Assembly: GCA_040216735.1 (NCBI GenBank)
Contig: JAVJOO010000005.1
Span: forward strand, 434,001 to 498,000
Source of the DNA: Alphaproteobacteria bacterium
Lineage (GTDB): Bacteria; Pseudomonadota; Alphaproteobacteria; SHVP01
Length of the DNA: 64,000 nt
Reading direction: 5' to 3'
Shown here: in pieces, positions 51,184 through 59,619 of the stretch
Numbering within the stretch: the stretch's first letter is position 1
Layout: the number at the start of each line of letters is the position of its first letter
Translations under genes and position numbers: made by a program
Notes under the pieces: generated by a model
Seen by the model: the letters and a program-made list of their open reading frames with translations, nothing else
What the model was told of the DNA's origin: nothing
Databases searched by the model: none

Positions 51184-53123
51184 GCCGCCTCCGGTGCAAC
51201 AAAAACGCCGTCGGCGGTATATCTCCGGACGACCTCCATCGTCGGCTTCATACCGCGGTAAGGAAACTCGGCGCCGTCGTCCGCCCATAGATCGTTCGGC
51301 AACCCCTGGCGAGCGGCATAGACGTGGCCGTAAACCGCCGGCTCGTCCCACGCCGCAAGATTGGCAAACGGATTGGCGCGAGCCTTGCGCAATGCCCGCA
51401 AATCTACCCGCCCCTCGAGCGCGACCCGACCGGGGCCGTCGGCAACCACCTGCACCCCACCGTCGTAGTTCACGATCTTCGCGTGGCCGCGCGAATAGAG
51501 GTTGGGCACAGTGTCAGTGTGGTTCAAGTACTCCCCGCCCATCGCCGCCGACACGACGTAGGCCGTGTTTTCGAAGGCCCGGCTGCGCCGCCCCATCTCC
51601 CACGCCGCGCGGCCGCCGCCGTGCGGTTCGGACGTCGGGTGAAGAATCACCTCCGCGCCCCGTTTGACCAGCGCCCGGGCCGTTTCAGGAAAGTTCATGT
51701 CGAAACACACGACGGTACCTAGACACCCAAGCGGCGTGTTCACGACCGGGAACAGATGATCGTAGCCGTATTTGTCGACGTAACGCGTAAAGATGCTCCC
51801 CGGCGTCGTATCCGGGAGTGTCCCCAGCACGTCGGCGCATTGAATCTTCCGGTAGCGGTGAATGACCGTGCCGGAATCGTCGATAATGAAAGCCGTGTTG
51901 AAAAAGCGCCCCGGCCAGTCGTCGTCGGCTTCGAAGCACCCGCCTGCGACATAGCACTTCATGTCCTGGGCGAATTGGCAGAGCCGGTCGATTTCCGGCC
52001 CCGGGAACCGCACGCCGATTTGCGCCCATACGTCGGGCGTTCGGTTGACCTGGGCACCGGTAATAAAGAACTCGGGGAATACGACGATGCCGGGTTTGGT
52101 CCGCTCGACCCGGAACTGGACGAGTTCGATCGCCTCTTCGACATTGCGCATCTTGGTTTCCGCGGCAAGATCGGCCCGGCGAACGATGCGCACCACGTGC
52201 TGGCCGAGAATCACTCCGTAGTTGAGGCGTTCATCCTTTGTTGGCGTGCGGGCGACAGCGGCGACGCGGCGTTGGCCCTCTTCTTTCCACGCGGCACGGG
52301 TGGCGGGCGATTCGACAACGTTGCGACCGTCGGTTCGGTACTCCGGCGCGTAGAGTTGGGTGCGCAAGATTGCCGGGAAGTTCGGGCCGGGCGCTTGGCG
52401 CAAGCGGCGCAGGCGGTCGATGTCCGGATTGCAGACGATGAAACTCTCATTGCCCTTCGCGCTCACGGTATTGCCGATCCAATCGTTCAACGCCGTGGCC
52501 GGCGGGAGTGCGATTTCGGTATCCTCAAGCGTCACCGTGCTGGGCGACGCACAGGCTAGATAGAGACGGTTTTCGTAGGGCCGCGCCCGACGCACGATCT
52601 GCCGCATCTCAAAGCGATCGTCGCTCAACTCGCGTGCCGGGTTGAGCAGCAATTCGCATCCATTGAGGGTCAAGGCCCGGACCAGGTGCGGAAACAACAC
52701 ATCCTCGCCGAGGAGAAACCCGAGTTGGCCATGCGGGGTGGCGGCCACCGCGAAATCGGCCGGGGTATTCAGGACTGCCGCTGAATCGTTGTAACGATCC
52801 ACGAGGTCCGGTGAGATTTTTGGCGTCCGGAGCAACCTGTTGCCGTCGGGATCGAAGAGAAACGCAACCGTCTGCACCTGCCCGCTCGTGTCGGTGACGA
52901 CCTGCCCCGCTGCGGCGAGGTAGATCTCTTCGCTGCGCGCCACCGCGCCCAGGCTTTGTTCGAAGACACCTTCGCTGGGGGCCCCGCCCGCCGGGTCCGC
53001 CAAGGGGAGCAGGACCAACGGCGCCCCATCGTCCTCCGAGCGGCGTTTTGCCGCTCGAATCTGGGCTCGCGTTTGGGTCTCCAGGGTCTTCGGCCCCCAC
53101 GCATGTTGAAAAATAACGAGCAT
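51180..53123 (-). CDS. Fused twin-nitrilase protein with an inactive first domain
   Basis: The 647-residue protein has two carbon-nitrogen hydrolase domains. The C-terminal one (about 300-640) keeps the full triad: Glu351 in VVFPEFFITG, Lys426 in HRYRKIQC and Cys473 in GTVVCFDMNFPE. The N-terminal one (about 1-290) lacks two: Leu41 stands at the Glu position (LVLLPLADP), and GFLLGEDVLFPH has Gly where Cys should be. LLRTPKISPD keeps Lys. It should hydrolyse a nitrile or amide through the second domain. The start at 53123 is supported by GAGGAGG. An intact two-domain nitrilase of this kind is unusual. Confidence 0.85.
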   Translation of the reverse strand: MLVIFQHAWGPKTLETQTRAQIRAAKRRSEDDGAPLVLLPLADPAGGAPSEGVFEQSLGAVARSEEIYLAAAGQVVTDTSGQVQTVAFLFDPDGNRLLRTPKISPDLVDRYNDSAAVLNTPADFAVAATPHGQLGFLLGEDVLFPHLVRALTLNGCELLLNPARELSDDRFEMRQIVRRARPYENRLYLACASPSTVTLEDTEIALPPATALNDWIGNTVSAKGNESFIVCNPDIDRLRRLRQAPGPNFPAILRTQLYAPEYRTDGRNVVESPATRAAWKEEGQRRVAAVARTPTKDERLNYGVILGQHVVRIVRRADLAAETKMRNVEEAIELVQFRVERTKPGIVVFPEFFITGAQVNRTPDVWAQIGVRFPGPEIDRLCQFAQDMKCYVAGGCFEADDDWPGRFFNTAFIIDDSGTVIHRYRKIQCADVLGTLPDTTPGSIFTRYVDKYGYDHLFPVVNTPLGCLGTVVCFDMNFPETARALVKRGAEVILHPTSEPHGGGRAAWEMGRRSRAFENTAYVVSAAMGGEYLNHTDTVPNLYSRGHAKIVNYDGGVQVVADGPGRVALEGRVDLRALRKARANPFANLAAWDEPAVYGHVYAARQGLPNDLWADDGAEFPYRGMKPTMEVVRRYTADGVFVAPEAA

Positions 53124-53253
53124 CGGCGTCCTCCTCGGTTGCGCGGCGATTGTTTCGACCACGCCGAAACGACGCAACACTTACCCAAACCGTTGACCGC
53201 CCTGCGTCTGCGGACCATCCTGCAGCCTAAACGACCCACACAAGGAGGGTGTC

Positions 53254-54093
53254 ATCGCTCGTTCAGCCAATCTCTACCGCAGCACCTTGTTCGTCCCCGG
53301 AAACAAACCGGAGCGCTTCGACAAAGCCGCCGCCAGCGGCGCCGACCTCATCGCGGTCGATCTTGAAGACGCGGTGCCGCCCGAGAATAAGGACGCGGCG
53401 CGTAAAACCGTGATGGACTACCTCGCCCAGCCCTACAGCGGCGCGGCGCGGCGGTTTGTGCGCATCAATTCGCCCAAGACCGCAGCGGGAATGCGCGACC
53501 TGGTGGCGCTGATCGATTCCCCCTCGATGCCAGACGGCATCCTGATCCCCATGGTTGCGACCGCCGCGGAGGTCCAATGGGTCGACGGCCTTCTGGCGCA
53601 TCAAACCGACCTCGATCTCATTGCCGTGATCGAGACGACCGAAGGGTTGAACAACGCCTATGACATTGCGGGCGCCTCGCCCCGTTTACGCGCGATCGGG
53701 TTCGGTTCGGCCGACTTTACGTCGGAAAGCGGCAGCACGATGGAATGGGATCCCCTTCTCTACCCCCGCAGCCGTATTGCCGCGGCGTGCGCGCGGCACC
53801 GGGTGATCGCTATCGACGGGGTATGGTTGAATATCAACGACGAAGACGGACTGGTCGGCGAAACTCGCGCGATCCGCGCGTTGGGCTATCGCGGCAAAAT
53901 CGCCATTCACCCCAAACAAATTGCGGGAATCCATACCGGATTCGCCCCGACCGAGAAGGAGATCGAGAACGCCCGCAAGGTCGTTGCAGCCTTCAAGGAC
54001 GCCGGCGGCGCCGCTATCAAAGTTGACGGCCTGATGATCGACCTACCCCTGTACGAATCGGCACAGCGAACGCTTGCCAGCGCTAGGGAGTAA
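53254..54093 (+). CDS. CitE/HpcH/HpaI-family lyase (citryl- or malyl-CoA lyase-like)
   Basis: The protein shows TLFVPGNKPERF, AVDLEDAVPPENK, RINSPKTAAG, IPMVATAAEV, IETTEGLNN and IHPKQI, the metal-binding Glu/Asp set of CitE-type TIM barrels. It cleaves a CoA-ester C-C bond, such as citramalyl- or malyl-CoA. Homologues begin with RSANLYRSTLF. The only start that includes this is ATC at 53254, 5 nt after AAGGAGG. The first standard codon, TTG at 53287, would cut it off. Either ATC is used or the true start is unusual. It runs into the oxygenase gene 6 bp later. Confidence 0.82.
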   Translation: MARSANLYRSTLFVPGNKPERFDKAAASGADLIAVDLEDAVPPENKDAARKTVMDYLAQPYSGAARRFVRINSPKTAAGMRDLVALIDSPSMPDGILIPMVATAAEVQWVDGLLAHQTDLDLIAVIETTEGLNNAYDIAGASPRLRAIGFGSADFTSESGSTMEWDPLLYPRSRIAAACARHRVIAIDGVWLNINDEDGLVGETRAIRALGYRGKIAIHPKQIAGIHTGFAPTEKEIENARKVVAAFKDAGGAAIKVDGLMIDLPLYESAQRTLASARE

Positions 54094-54099
54094 TCACCC

Positions 54100-55098
54100 A
54101 TGTCTACCGTTCCTTTGATCGACATCGCCCCCTTCCTCGACGGTAGCGACAAGGGCGGCGTTGCCGCGCAGCTCGACGCCGCGTGCCGGAAGATCGGATT
54201 CCTGGTGATCCAGGGCCACGGCGTGGATCCGGCCCTGATCGCGGAGATGCACCGCGTCAGCAAGGCATACTTCGAGCTGCCGTACTGGGAGAAAATGCGT
54301 TTCAAGATGCCCCCAGACAGGTACCGAGGCTATACCCCTTACGGCGCCGAGAGCCTCTCATATAGTTTGGATGAAGCGCTCCCGCCGGACCTGAAGGAAT
54401 CGTTCTCCATGGGTCCGTTCGACCACGCCTACGACGCGTATCATTTCGGCGCCGCCGGGGCGCGCTATTTCGCGCCCAACTTCTGGCCGGCGCGGCCCAC
54501 GACGATGCAGGCGGTTTGGGAGACCTATTACACCGAAATGGATCGACTAGCCCGCGACTTGATGCGGATCTTCGCCGTCGCACTCGGCCTCAAGGAGGAT
54601 TGGTTCGCCGACAAAATCGACCGACACATCACCAACTTCAGTGTCATCCACTACCCGGGCCAGGAAGACACCGCCCCGAAAGCTGGCCAGAGCCGGGCCG
54701 GCGCGCACACCGACTATGGCAGCCTAACTATCGTCCAGACAGATACCGACGTGGGCGGACTAGAAGTTCAAACCCGGGACGGCAATTGGTCGGCGGTGCC
54801 CTGGATTCCCGATACCTTTGCCATCAACCTGGGCGACCTGATGTCCGAATGGACCAACGATCAATGGGTCTCGACGCTGCACCGCGTTGCCAATCCGCCG
54901 CGCGACAAAGCCAATGTCAGCAAGACTTCCCTGCTGTTCTTCCATCAACCCAACTACGACGCCGTCATTGAGTGCATCCCAACCTGTACCGATGCCGATA
55001 ACCCGCCGCGGCATGACAAGATCACGTCGGGCGACCACGTTACGATGAAGATCAACAAGCACCGCACCGTGGACGACGTGATGCAGGCGGCCCAATAG
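54100..55098 (+). CDS. Isopenicillin N synthase-fold Fe(II)/2-oxoglutarate oxygenase
   Basis: The 332-residue protein has the N-terminal IPNS domain (VIQGHGVDPALIAEMHRVSK) and the double-stranded helix with iron ligands His203 and Asp205 (GAHTDYGSL) and His261 (STLHRVANPP). At the place of the usual R-x-S that binds 2-oxoglutarate it has Lys275-Thr-Ser277 (SKTSLLFF). It should hydroxylate or desaturate a small substrate, but the co-substrate could differ. It sits directly after a CitE-type lyase and 20 bp before a PhnZ-like gene, an arrangement reminiscent of PhnY/PhnZ. Confidence 0.85.
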   Translation: MSTVPLIDIAPFLDGSDKGGVAAQLDAACRKIGFLVIQGHGVDPALIAEMHRVSKAYFELPYWEKMRFKMPPDRYRGYTPYGAESLSYSLDEALPPDLKESFSMGPFDHAYDAYHFGAAGARYFAPNFWPARPTTMQAVWETYYTEMDRLARDLMRIFAVALGLKEDWFADKIDRHITNFSVIHYPGQEDTAPKAGQSRAGAHTDYGSLTIVQTDTDVGGLEVQTRDGNWSAVPWIPDTFAINLGDLMSEWTNDQWVSTLHRVANPPRDKANVSKTSLLFFHQPNYDAVIECIPTCTDADNPPRHDKITSGDHVTMKINKHRTVDDVMQAAQ

Positions 55099-55118
55099 CT
55101 ATTCTTCAGGAGACGACC

Positions 55119-55703
55119 ATGGAGAAACTCACGTTCCGGCACCTCGCCGACTCGACGAAGGCCGATCACGAGATTTTGCAGCCCTACCTCGAAGAAGAAA
55201 ACAAACTGACCGGAGAACGGGTGCTGGAAATGTTCGCCGCCCTAAAGGACAAGGACTGCGGACCGCTACCCGTCGACATCTTCGAACACGGACTGCAAAC
55301 AGCAACCCTGGCACTGCGTGACGGCGAAGACGAAGAAACCATCGTCTGCGCCTTGTTACACGATCTTGGTCACTTCGTTGCACCGATGAACCATGGCCGC
55401 TTCATCGCCGAGTTGTTGCAGCCCTTTATTTCCGAGGAGAATTATTGGGTCTTGCAGCACCACACGATCTTTCAAGCCTACTACTACCTCCACCATATCG
55501 GTAAGGACCGCAACGCCCGCGACAGGTACAAAGACAGCCCCTATTACGAACGTGCGGTGCGGTTCGTCGAGCGGTGGGACCAAATGGCCTTCGACCCGGA
55601 CTTCACGCCCGAACCGATCGAAACCTTCGCCCCGATGGTCCGGCGCATTTTCGCACGCCCACCCCACGGCGCGAGCGCACCTTTGTCTGCCTCGGTGACC
55701 TAG
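55119..55703 (+). CDS. PhnZ-like HD-domain protein (possible mixed-valent diiron oxygenase)
   Basis: The 194-residue HD protein has His57 (FEHGLQTA), His81-Asp82 (LLHDLGHF), His115 (LQHHTIF) and a late Asp154 (VERWDQ), the spacing of the diiron site in PhnZ/MIOX-type oxygenases. Resemblance to PhnZ continues into the C-terminal DSPYYERAVRFVERWDQ and FDPDFTPEPIETFAP. PhnZ cleaves a hydroxylated phosphonate with O2. Here the substrate is unknown. Ordinary phosphohydrolase activity is the alternative. It ends with CTAG overlapping the converging amidohydrolase gene. Confidence 0.75.
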   Translation: MEKLTFRHLADSTKADHEILQPYLEEENKLTGERVLEMFAALKDKDCGPLPVDIFEHGLQTATLALRDGEDEETIVCALLHDLGHFVAPMNHGRFIAELLQPFISEENYWVLQHHTIFQAYYYLHHIGKDRNARDRYKDSPYYERAVRFVERWDQMAFDPDFTPEPIETFAPMVRRIFARPPHGASAPLSASVT

Positions 55704-57169
55704 GCCTCGGCCTTTGTCTTCATCGCCGCGGCCACTGCGTCCTCGACAACCGTCCCCTTGAAGATGTCGGGATTCATCCCGGCATGCATTTCAGCGGGAT
55801 GGACAAAGGTCAAATCGCGGAAGTCCGCCAGCGTAAGGGACCCTTCTTCAACGAGACTGTAGGCCTTGGCAATCACCTTGCGCGCGTCAGTGACGTCAAA
55901 ATGTCCGATATCGGACCCGATTAGGGCTTTGAACTTGGCGCCGAACTGGTTGAGTTTTTGGTTGAAGGCCCACGCCATGATGCGATCGTCGGATTCGCAA
56001 CCGAAATAGAAGTTCGGAACAAAGAGATCGTAGATGTCCTTTTCGCTAACGATGCCGCAGCGCGCAAAATCATCAAGATCAGTCTCCCGCTCGGGCGGCC
56101 ATTCATAGAAGAAGCCGTCGCTCGTCTTGAGCGCGTCTAGTTTGGTCTGAACCTTGGGACCGCCGTATTGTGTGGCGAGCTCCACCAGCATCTCCCGGTC
56201 GATCCGGGCCGGATCGAGGTGGCGCTTGAGTTCGGGTACATTGCGCTTTTCCCAGTGTTCGATGAGATCGTTGTAGAGGCTTGCGGCCCAACCGACGCCG
56301 CATTCGAGGAAGCCGAACTTCAGATCGGGGAACCGCCGCGTCACTCCGCCAAGAACGAGCGCCTTGCAAAAGGCCTGACTGCCGGCCGCAAAATGTCCGA
56401 TGTGATTGAAGGTCACGTTGGAAATGGAGGTCCGGTCGACCCAACCCATCGTGCTGGTGTGCATCGTCGGCGCGACCTTTAGGTCCATGCATTTCTGCCA
56501 GACCGGGTCATAGTCGTAGGGGCTGTCGAGCGCGAGCGGATCAATCCAATAGGACGCCGCGGCCGAGGCAAGGTCGCGGTCACCGCCGATGGCACCTTGG
56601 ATCGGGCGCCGGACAGCGCCTTCGACCATCGCCGCTTTGAGTCCGCGTTGGCCGACTGCAAAGTCGAGTTCCTCGATCGCTTCCACGGGTGTGTGCATCG
56701 GGATCACGGCCGCCGGCGCCAAGCGATCGGAATACTCGTCGAACAAATCCGCGTTCATTGTATTGATCGCGCGCACCACACCGCGGCGCATCTCTTCGTC
56801 GTCAAGGCCGACGAAAAGAATCGCCAACGTGGGGTAAACGAAGGAGAAATCGATGCCGAACTCGTCGAGCCGGGAGCGCAACAGGCCTGGGAACATCGCT
56901 GTCGCCCGGTCCCGAGTATTGCCCGCTGGGAACATCCAAAAGGGGGCGCGCTTGATCCGCTTGCGGGCCCGTTCCTCCGGCGTTGCGTGATACCAGCCCC
57001 AGAACTTCCCGTCCGCAAGCATGTCGACGTAGCGCTTGACCATCGTCGACCCACCGACGTCTTTGACGTAATCCATCAAGACCGGTTCGACTTCGAGCAT
57101 ATGCGCATCGGCATCGATGATCGGGTGGTTTAAGCCCTCGCGGACGATTTGAGATTTACTTTTGGTCAT
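55700..57169 (-). CDS. Amidohydrolase-family (ACMSD-like) metal-dependent hydrolase or decarboxylase
   Basis: The 489-residue TIM-barrel protein opens with HPIIDADAHMLE (metal-binding D-x-H). It has VIPMHTPVEAIEE, HTSTMGWVDRTSISNVTFNH, FGFLECGVGWAASL, and IGSDIGHFD (metal-binding Asp) near the end. This is the amidohydrolase-2 group that includes 2-amino-3-carboxymuconate-semialdehyde and gamma-resorcylate decarboxylases. It converges with the PhnZ-like gene and may act in the same pathway. The start at 57169 is preferred over one 7 codons upstream. Confidence 0.83.
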   Translation of the reverse strand: MTKSKSQIVREGLNHPIIDADAHMLEVEPVLMDYVKDVGGSTMVKRYVDMLADGKFWGWYHATPEERARKRIKRAPFWMFPAGNTRDRATAMFPGLLRSRLDEFGIDFSFVYPTLAILFVGLDDEEMRRGVVRAINTMNADLFDEYSDRLAPAAVIPMHTPVEAIEELDFAVGQRGLKAAMVEGAVRRPIQGAIGGDRDLASAAASYWIDPLALDSPYDYDPVWQKCMDLKVAPTMHTSTMGWVDRTSISNVTFNHIGHFAAGSQAFCKALVLGGVTRRFPDLKFGFLECGVGWAASLYNDLIEHWEKRNVPELKRHLDPARIDREMLVELATQYGGPKVQTKLDALKTSDGFFYEWPPERETDLDDFARCGIVSEKDIYDLFVPNFYFGCESDDRIMAWAFNQKLNQFGAKFKALIGSDIGHFDVTDARKVIAKAYSLVEEGSLTLADFRDLTFVHPAEMHAGMNPDIFKGTVVEDAVAAAMKTKAEA

Positions 57170-57209
57170 CTTGTCTCCCACGGGTTGCAATTCGAAATTG
57201 ATTATCTCG

Positions 57210-58058
57210 TTATGAATTCGGTTTGGCGGAGGTATGAACCGGATAGAACAGTTGTTGCCCCTCGACCTTGAAATCGGCGATGGCTTGCTGCCCGTGCGAA
57301 CCGATCAGCCAATCGATGAAGCGTTGTCCGTCCGCCGCACGGACCCGCATATGGCGCGCTGGATTGACCAAGATAACGCCATAGGGATTGAACAGACGGT
57401 CGTCGCCTTCGACTAGAACGGCCTGGCGACCTTTGTTGCCGAAGCCAATCCATGTACCACGGTCTGTCAGCGTGTAGCCCGCCATCCCGGTCGCGGTGTT
57501 GAGCGTTGCTCCCATCCCCGCACCAGTCTCGCAGTACCAGGTACCGCTCGCCTTGGCGACATCAACGCCGGCCTCCGCCCATAGAAACAGTTCTTTTTGG
57601 TGGGTACCGGAGTCATCGCCGCGCGACAGAAACGGGACTTGGGCCGCGGCGATGGCTTGGAGCGCGGCTACCGCATCGCCTTTTCCCTTGATGCCGGCCG
57701 GGTCGTTCTGCGGCCCGACCAAAACGAAATCGTTGTACATCACGTCGTAGCGCCGGACGCCCCAGCCTTCGGCTACGAAGGTATCTTCCGCGACGCGGGA
57801 GTGTACCAAGACGACGTCTCCGTCCCCGTTTCGCGCATTCTTTAGTGCCTGACCGGTTCCGACGGCAACGACTCGCACCTCTATCCCGGTTTCACGCGTG
57901 AAGCGCGGCAAGATGAAATCAAACAAGCCGGCATTCTGCGTCGAGGTCGTGGATTGAACGACGATGAATCGTTCAGCAGTTTCACCACTTTTGACGTGTG
58001 CCATCGTCAGACCGAGGCACACCAACAATCCAGCGAACCAACGCCATGCCGTGTTCAT
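57210..58058 (-). CDS. tupA: Tungstate ABC transporter substrate-binding protein
   Basis: The 282-residue periplasmic protein has a Sec signal (residues 1 to about 28) and the TupA motifs VVQSTTSTQNAGLFDF, VGTGQALKNARNGDGDVVLV, RYDVMYNDFVLVGP, FLSRGDDSGTHQKE and YCETGAGMGATL. TTTS-like opening and SRGD-SGTH loop bind the oxyanion. It delivers tungstate to TupB/TupC, encoded upstream and overlapping by 4 bp. Confidence 0.92.
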   Translation of the reverse strand: MNTAWRWFAGLLVCLGLTMAHVKSGETAERFIVVQSTTSTQNAGLFDFILPRFTRETGIEVRVVAVGTGQALKNARNGDGDVVLVHSRVAEDTFVAEGWGVRRYDVMYNDFVLVGPQNDPAGIKGKGDAVAALQAIAAAQVPFLSRGDDSGTHQKELFLWAEAGVDVAKASGTWYCETGAGMGATLNTATGMAGYTLTDRGTWIGFGNKGRQAVLVEGDDRLFNPYGVILVNPARHMRVRAADGQRFIDWLIGSHGQQAIADFKVEGQQLFYPVHTSAKPNS

Positions 58059-58816
58059 AAAACCAACTTTCCTTCAAGGAAGGCCTGGGCCTGCAGCGTT
58101 GTGGGCGAATCGAAAAATGCGGGGGTTGCCCCGCGTTCAACGATTTTACCGCCCACCATGAAGACGACATCCTCCGCGATGCGCCGGGCTTGGCCAAGGT
58201 CATGGGTGACCATAATGAGTTTGGTTCCGCGGGTCCGTGCGGCTTGCAGCAATGCCTCGATGGCAATGATCGAGGCGTTGTCCAAGTTGGCGGTGGGCTC
58301 GTCCAGGAAAACGACGTCGGGTGCGCAGCACAGCGCGCGGGCGATCGCCAAGCGCTGCTTCTCGCCCCCCGAGAGCACGCCGGCGGGGCGCCGCGCCAAA
58401 TCGGACAGCGTGGCGCGCCCGAGCCATTCCTCGACGCGGTCGCGTAGTGCCGCTCCGGTGTATCCCCGGATACGCAACGCATAGCGCAGGTTTGCCGCCA
58501 CCGATCGGCGGAGAACCACCGGGTCCTGAAAGACCATTGCCTGGCGTAGGCGCAGATCGCGATCGGCGCGCGCGCCGCGCCACTCGACCCTTCCGGTCGT
58601 CGGTTCCAACAGACCGTGAAGAAGCCGCAACAGAACACTCTTGCCGGCGCCGTTGGGACCGAGAATGACTGTTGACCCGCCGGGGCCGATGGTCAGATCG
58701 AGCGGACCGACCCAAGTACCCGCCGCCGTCGTGTAGGACAGGTCGGTTGCGCGCAAGGGCAGGATCGGTCGCCGGTCGACGATCGTCCGATCCGAGGGGA
58801 GTGCCAAATCAACCAT
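58055..58816 (-). CDS. tupC: Tungstate ABC transporter ATP-binding protein
   Basis: The 253-residue ATPase has Walker A GPNGAGKSVLL, Q-loop MVFQDPVVLRR, signature LSGGEKQR, Walker B VVFLDEPTANLD and the H-loop MVTHDLGQ. It forms the energising subunit of the tungstate importer. It overlaps tupB by 8 bp and tupA by 4 bp. Confidence 0.9.
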   Translation of the reverse strand: MVDLALPSDRTIVDRRPILPLRATDLSYTTAAGTWVGPLDLTIGPGGSTVILGPNGAGKSVLLRLLHGLLEPTTGRVEWRGARADRDLRLRQAMVFQDPVVLRRSVAANLRYALRIRGYTGAALRDRVEEWLGRATLSDLARRPAGVLSGGEKQRLAIARALCCAPDVVFLDEPTANLDNASIIAIEALLQAARTRGTKLIMVTHDLGQARRIAEDVVFMVGGKIVERGATPAFFDSPTTLQAQAFLEGKLVL

Positions 58817-59528
58817 AGGCTTGGCTCATCAACCGCGTCCTAAAGGTCATCGCCGCCCCGTTCACGATCATGGCGATCAATATGAGAATGAAACCTAGCG
58901 CCAACGCCAACCCAAGATTGCCTTTCGACGTTTCCACAGCGATCGCCGTCGTCATCACCCGCGTGACGTGATCGATGTTGCCGCCGACCGTAATCACCGC
59001 GCCGACTTCAGCAATCGCGCGGCCAAAACCCGCCAAGGCGGTCGTGAGGAGACTAAAGCGCGCGTCCCATAGCAACGTGCCGACTTGTCCCATCGCCCCC
59101 ACGCCCAACGAACGCAACTGCTCGTCGTATTCGCCGGCCAAGTCTTCGATGGTCTGGCGCGTCAGCGCCGCCACGATCGGTGTCACCAGGACGCACTGCG
59201 CGATAATCATCGCGGTCGGTGTGTAGAGCAATTGCAAGACCCCAAGCGGCCCCGCATTCGAGAGCATCAGATAAACCATTAGGCCGACCACGACGGGCGG
59301 TAGCCCCATCAGGGCACTCATGGTCACGATGACTGCTTGGCGACCGGGAAAGCGCAGCACCGCCGTTAGCGCGCCCAAGGGGAATCCGATCAGACAGGCA
59401 ATCACCACGGCGGTGAGGCTCACGCGCAAGGAAAGAAACACGATTTCCGCGAGGTCGGCGTCGCCCCGGACGATTAGGTCGAAGGCCAAAACGAAGGCTG
59501 CCCCGAAATCCTGCACGTTCCTCCCCAC
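58809..59528 (-). CDS. tupB: Tungstate ABC transporter permease
   Basis: The 239-residue protein has five or six hydrophobic segments (AVVIACLIGFPLGALTAVL, IVTMSALMGLPPVVVGLMVY, GLALALGFILILIAMIVNG) and the cytoplasmic loop LRSLGVGAMGQVGTLLWDARFSLLTTAL that contacts TupC. It is the first gene of tupBCA, opposite the 59620 gene. The 91-bp divergent gap holds a TTGACA at 59556-59561 on the plus strand, but no matching -10 at 17 bp. Confidence 0.9.
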   Translation of the reverse strand: MGRNVQDFGAAFVLAFDLIVRGDADLAEIVFLSLRVSLTAVVIACLIGFPLGALTAVLRFPGRQAVIVTMSALMGLPPVVVGLMVYLMLSNAGPLGVLQLLYTPTAMIIAQCVLVTPIVAALTRQTIEDLAGEYDEQLRSLGVGAMGQVGTLLWDARFSLLTTALAGFGRAIAEVGAVITVGGNIDHVTRVMTTAIAVETSKGNLGLALALGFILILIAMIVNGAAMTFRTRLMSQAYG

Positions 59529-59619
59529 AATTTCTTTGCAACGGTCACGTCGATTTTGACAGTTTCCGACGAGCGCTCCAAGCTATCGGCGGACATCGCT
59601 TTTAGGGGAGGCAGACGCC

